A stretch of 64,000 nucleotides of DNA from Mailhella massiliensis (GTDB lineage Bacteria; Desulfobacterota; Desulfovibrionia; Desulfovibrionales; Desulfovibrionaceae), in assembly GCF_900155525.1 (NCBI RefSeq), contig NZ_LT706952.1, positions 1,190,624 through 1,254,623 on the forward strand, read 5' to 3'. The first letter of the stretch is position 1. The number at the start of each line of letters is the position of its first letter. Shown here piece by piece: positions 61,777 through 64,000 of this stretch. A model generated the notes under the pieces. That model did not search any database and was not told where the DNA came from. It was given only the letters and a program-made list of their open reading frames with translations. Both the position numbers and the translations under genes were made by a program.

Positions 61777-63519
61777 ATGCCACCTTTTTTCACGCGGGCC
61801 GCTGCCGGAGCGCTGACGCTCTGCGCCGCGCTTCTCTGCCCCGCCGACGGAGCCCTTGCCGTGTCTTCTTCCTACTGTGCCACCCCCTCCATGAGCGCCA
61901 ATCCTCTGGCCGTCAACGGCATGGTGACCAGCCCCCATCATCTGGCCACGCAGGCCGGACTGGACATCCTGCGCCGCGGCGGCAATGCCGTAGACGCCGC
62001 CGTCGCCGTCGCCGTCACCTTGGCCGTGGTCTATCCGCAGATGTGTACGCCGGGCGGAGATAATTTCTGGCTCATCTACGACGCCGGGGCAGGCAGGCTT
62101 CTGGGCCTGAACGCCAGCGGCCGCTCGGGCGAGAATGCCACCATCGACTTCTATACCTCGCGGGGCTTCCCAAAGATTCCTTCCCGGGGCTATCTCGCGG
62201 CCAACACCGTCCCCGGCGCAGTCTCCGGCTGGGACGAGGCCTACCGTTTCAGCCGCTCCGCCCTGCACACGCCCATGGCATGGAAGGATCTCTTCGCCTC
62301 CGCCATCGGCTACGCCGAAAACGGCGTTCCCGTATCGACCTCCCTTGCCCGCTGGAGCGCCATCAACGCCGATGTCCAGGATTCCACATTCCGCAACCTT
62401 CAGCGCTTCCCGGAATTTGCAAAAGTCTTCATGAAAAACGGCGCGCCCCTTGCCGAAGGCGACATGTTCCGTCAGCCCGACCTTGCGCGCACGCTGAAAA
62501 CCATCGCGGAAAAAGGCGCGGCGGAATTCTACACGGGTTCCATAGCCCGAAAGATCACCGCCGACATGGAAAAGCACGGCGGCCTGCTCACCATGAAGGA
62601 CTTCGCCTCGCACAAGGTCGACTGGGTGGAACCCGTCAGCGTCGAGTACCGGGGGCTTACGGCCTGCAACCTGCCGCCCAGCACACAGGGCATGGCTTCG
62701 CTGGAAATTCTGAACATTCTTAATAATTTCAATATAAAAGATATGGGCGAGAGCAGCGCGGACTACTACCACGCCATCATTGAGGCCACCAAGGAGGCCT
62801 TCCTCGACCGCGACCGCTATCTCTCCGACCCCGACTTCGTTTCCATTCCCCTGAAGGAACTGCTCTCCAGGGAACACGGCAGGGCCCAGGCCGCCCGCAT
62901 ACGCATGGACAGGGCTGCGACGTCGAAAAAGCCGCTCGATCCCAAAGGCGATACCGTATGGCTGGGCGTGGTGGACAAGGACGGCAACGCCGTTTCCCTC
63001 ATCCAGAGCATCTATCACGACTTCGGCTCCGGCATCGTGGCCGAAGGCACCGGCGTACTGCTTCAGAACAGGGGCAGCTTCTTCTCGCTCGACCCGGCGC
63101 ACGTCAACAGCCTCATGCCCAAAAAGCGCACCATGCACACCCTGAATCCGGCCATGCTCCTGAAAAACGGCAGGCCCCTGCTCGTGTACGGTACCATGGG
63201 CGGCGAAGGTCAGCCCCAGACGCAGGCCGCCGTCGTCACGCGCGTGGTGGACTTCGGCATGACGCCGCAGGAGGCCGTCACCGCCCCGCGCTGGCTCTAC
63301 GGCCGCACCTGGGGCGCGGAATCCAACGATGTGAAGCTGGAAGGCCGTATTCCTCCCTCCGTGACGCAGGAACTGGCAAAGCGCGGGCACCCCGTGAACG
63401 TGGTGGAAGACTATACCGATACCATGGGCCATGCCGGGGCCATTCTCATTCATCAGGATACGGGAATTCTTCAGGGAGCAGCCGACCCGAGAAGCGACGG
63501 ACTCGCCGCCGGATACTGA
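61777..63519 (+). CDS. Gamma-glutamyltransferase family protein
   Basis: This 580-residue protein is a gamma-glutamyltransferase-type N-terminal nucleophile hydrolase, likely exported: a signal peptide of about 28 residues precedes SSYC. The chain self-cleaves before Thr393 in KGDTVWLGVVDKDGNAVS, which becomes the nucleophile. Other motifs are RRGGNAVDAAVAVAVTL near residue 67, NLPPSTQGMASLEIL near 295 and YGTMGGEGQPQTQ near 470. The D-T-V-W nucleophile context recalls YwrD-type members rather than E. coli Ggt. Physiological substrate (glutathione or gamma-glutamyl peptides) is not shown by the sequence. Confidence 0.93.
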   Translation: MPPFFTRAAAGALTLCAALLCPADGALAVSSSYCATPSMSANPLAVNGMVTSPHHLATQAGLDILRRGGNAVDAAVAVAVTLAVVYPQMCTPGGDNFWLIYDAGAGRLLGLNASGRSGENATIDFYTSRGFPKIPSRGYLAANTVPGAVSGWDEAYRFSRSALHTPMAWKDLFASAIGYAENGVPVSTSLARWSAINADVQDSTFRNLQRFPEFAKVFMKNGAPLAEGDMFRQPDLARTLKTIAEKGAAEFYTGSIARKITADMEKHGGLLTMKDFASHKVDWVEPVSVEYRGLTACNLPPSTQGMASLEILNILNNFNIKDMGESSADYYHAIIEATKEAFLDRDRYLSDPDFVSIPLKELLSREHGRAQAARIRMDRAATSKKPLDPKGDTVWLGVVDKDGNAVSLIQSIYHDFGSGIVAEGTGVLLQNRGSFFSLDPAHVNSLMPKKRTMHTLNPAMLLKNGRPLLVYGTMGGEGQPQTQAAVVTRVVDFGMTPQEAVTAPRWLYGRTWGAESNDVKLEGRIPPSVTQELAKRGHPVNVVEDYTDTMGHAGAILIHQDTGILQGAADPRSDGLAAGY

Positions 63520-63544
63520 TCCGGCCGCATCTAACGACAGCAGG

Positions 63545-63582
63545 GGCCGGGAAGACGCATGTTGCGTCTTCCCGGCCCTTTT
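63545..63582 (+). terminator. Rho-independent terminator after the gamma-glutamyltransferase gene
   Basis: A 15-pair stem (GGCCGGGAAGACGCA with its complement) and a three-base loop are followed by CTTTTT. Confidence 0.93.
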
Positions 63583-63662
63583 TCCGTCATACCGGCACGG
63601 AAGAAACAGCGTCTCGTTCTCCCTCACGGGACGCCGGCCCGCCCTTCATGCCGTAAAAGATT

Positions 63663-64000
63663 CTAAAGCGACACGCTGTTTTCCCGCTTCGGCGCGGGAG
63701 AACGACGGGGCATCACCTCCTCAAGGGATTCCCCCAGACCGCGCATGGCGTCGTCCATCTTGCGGCCGAGTTTCTCTCCCAGTTCCGCAGCGCTGTCCCG
63801 GGCGTCGTCCCATGCACGGGACACCCTGCTCTTCGTATCCTGCCGCGTCAGCCGCTCAAAAACCCGCAGACCGAGATCGTTCAGCTTCCCGTCGAGTTTC
63901 TGCATACGTTCCCGCGTGACTTTTCCGTCCACAAAGGCCTCGCGCAAAAGAGGAAGCACCTTTTCCTCATAGTCTCCGGCGGAATAAAGCTCCCTCAGAG
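63663..64000 (-). CDS. 3' end of a protein of unknown function, cut by the window end
   Basis: The frame is open from the right window edge to a stop at 63663, so only the last 111 codons are seen. The residues are highly charged and probably helical (KLDGKLNDLGLRVFERLTRQ, then DAAELGEKLGRKMDDAMRGL in character), ending in a Pro/Arg-rich tail PRRSPAPKREN. I do not recognise the family; the rest of the gene is needed. Confidence 0.65.
   Translation of the reverse strand, partial: LRELYSAGDYEEKVLPLLREAFVDGKVTRERMQKLDGKLNDLGLRVFERLTRQDTKSRVSRAWDDARDSAAELGEKLGRKMDDAMRGLGESLEEVMPRRSPAPKRENSVSL

Overview
This 64 kb window is a GC-rich bacterial chromosome segment made almost entirely of core genes. 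The gene content and local order point to an anaerobic Desulfovibrionaceae-type deltaproteobacterium (Desulfovibrio/Bilophila/Mailhella-like). Pointers are a redox sensor Rex directly behind a partial ATP synthase cluster (atpZ-atpI-atpB-atpE-rex), an oxygen-independent ribonucleotide reductase (nrdD/nrdG), an N-terminal zinc-ribbon threonine synthase, a YeiH-type putative sulfate exporter, a bacterial ferredoxin and a type III glutamine synthetase. The genus assignment is inference from gene content, not from a search.

Layout. 1-6 kb: the 3' end of thiC, an unknown exported protein, argB (minus) and the divergent yajC-secD-secF translocase operon. 6-13 kb: an OppF-type ATPase coupled to an ATP-grasp enzyme (minus), then opgG and opgH for periplasmic glucan synthesis. 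13-18.5 kb: the rimP-nusA-ylxR-infB operon (minus). 18.9-23.6 kb: nrdD plus a tiny separate glycyl-radical-domain gene (plus), facing nrdG and an unknown coupled gene (minus). 23.7-28.1 kb: a YeiH transporter with a small membrane protein, a TPR/unknown/YkgJ trio and a ferredoxin, all minus. 28.2-34.7 kb: amino-acid biosynthesis (thrC, hisF, hisH, asd, hisG, hisI). 34.7-37.2 kb: rny, a 6S RNA, zapA and a coiled-coil gene. 37.7-38.5 kb: one IS200-type insertion sequence, the only mobile element seen. 38.6-41.4 kb: rex and the F0 genes. 41.5-55.2 kb: a plus-strand run with an FKBP, glnN, purD, purE, an FMN dehydrogenase, a TauE/SafE permease, acpS, nnr, tsaE, lysC, a DUF486 protein and priA. 55.4-57.7 kb: an exported protein, a class IV aminotransferase, an HU/IHF protein and a HIT hydrolase (minus). 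57.8-64 kb: a radical SAM protein, topA, a gamma-glutamyltransferase and a gene cut by the window end.

The most unusual observation is in the anaerobic ribonucleotide reductase. The large NrdD chain ends in a degenerate copy of the glycyl-radical loop. A separate 61-residue gene, whose Shine-Dalgarno sequence overlaps the nrdD stop codon, carries a well-conserved glycyl-radical motif. A near-consensus NrdR box sits inside the likely nrdD promoter. Other points worth checking are a cysteine cluster at the start of the FMN dehydrogenase, a sodium-type ligand set in ATP synthase subunit c, a long alanine-rich insertion in the YeiH transporter, and an OppF ATPase paired with an ATP-grasp enzyme with no permease nearby. 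I found no CRISPR array, prophage, rRNA or tRNA gene.
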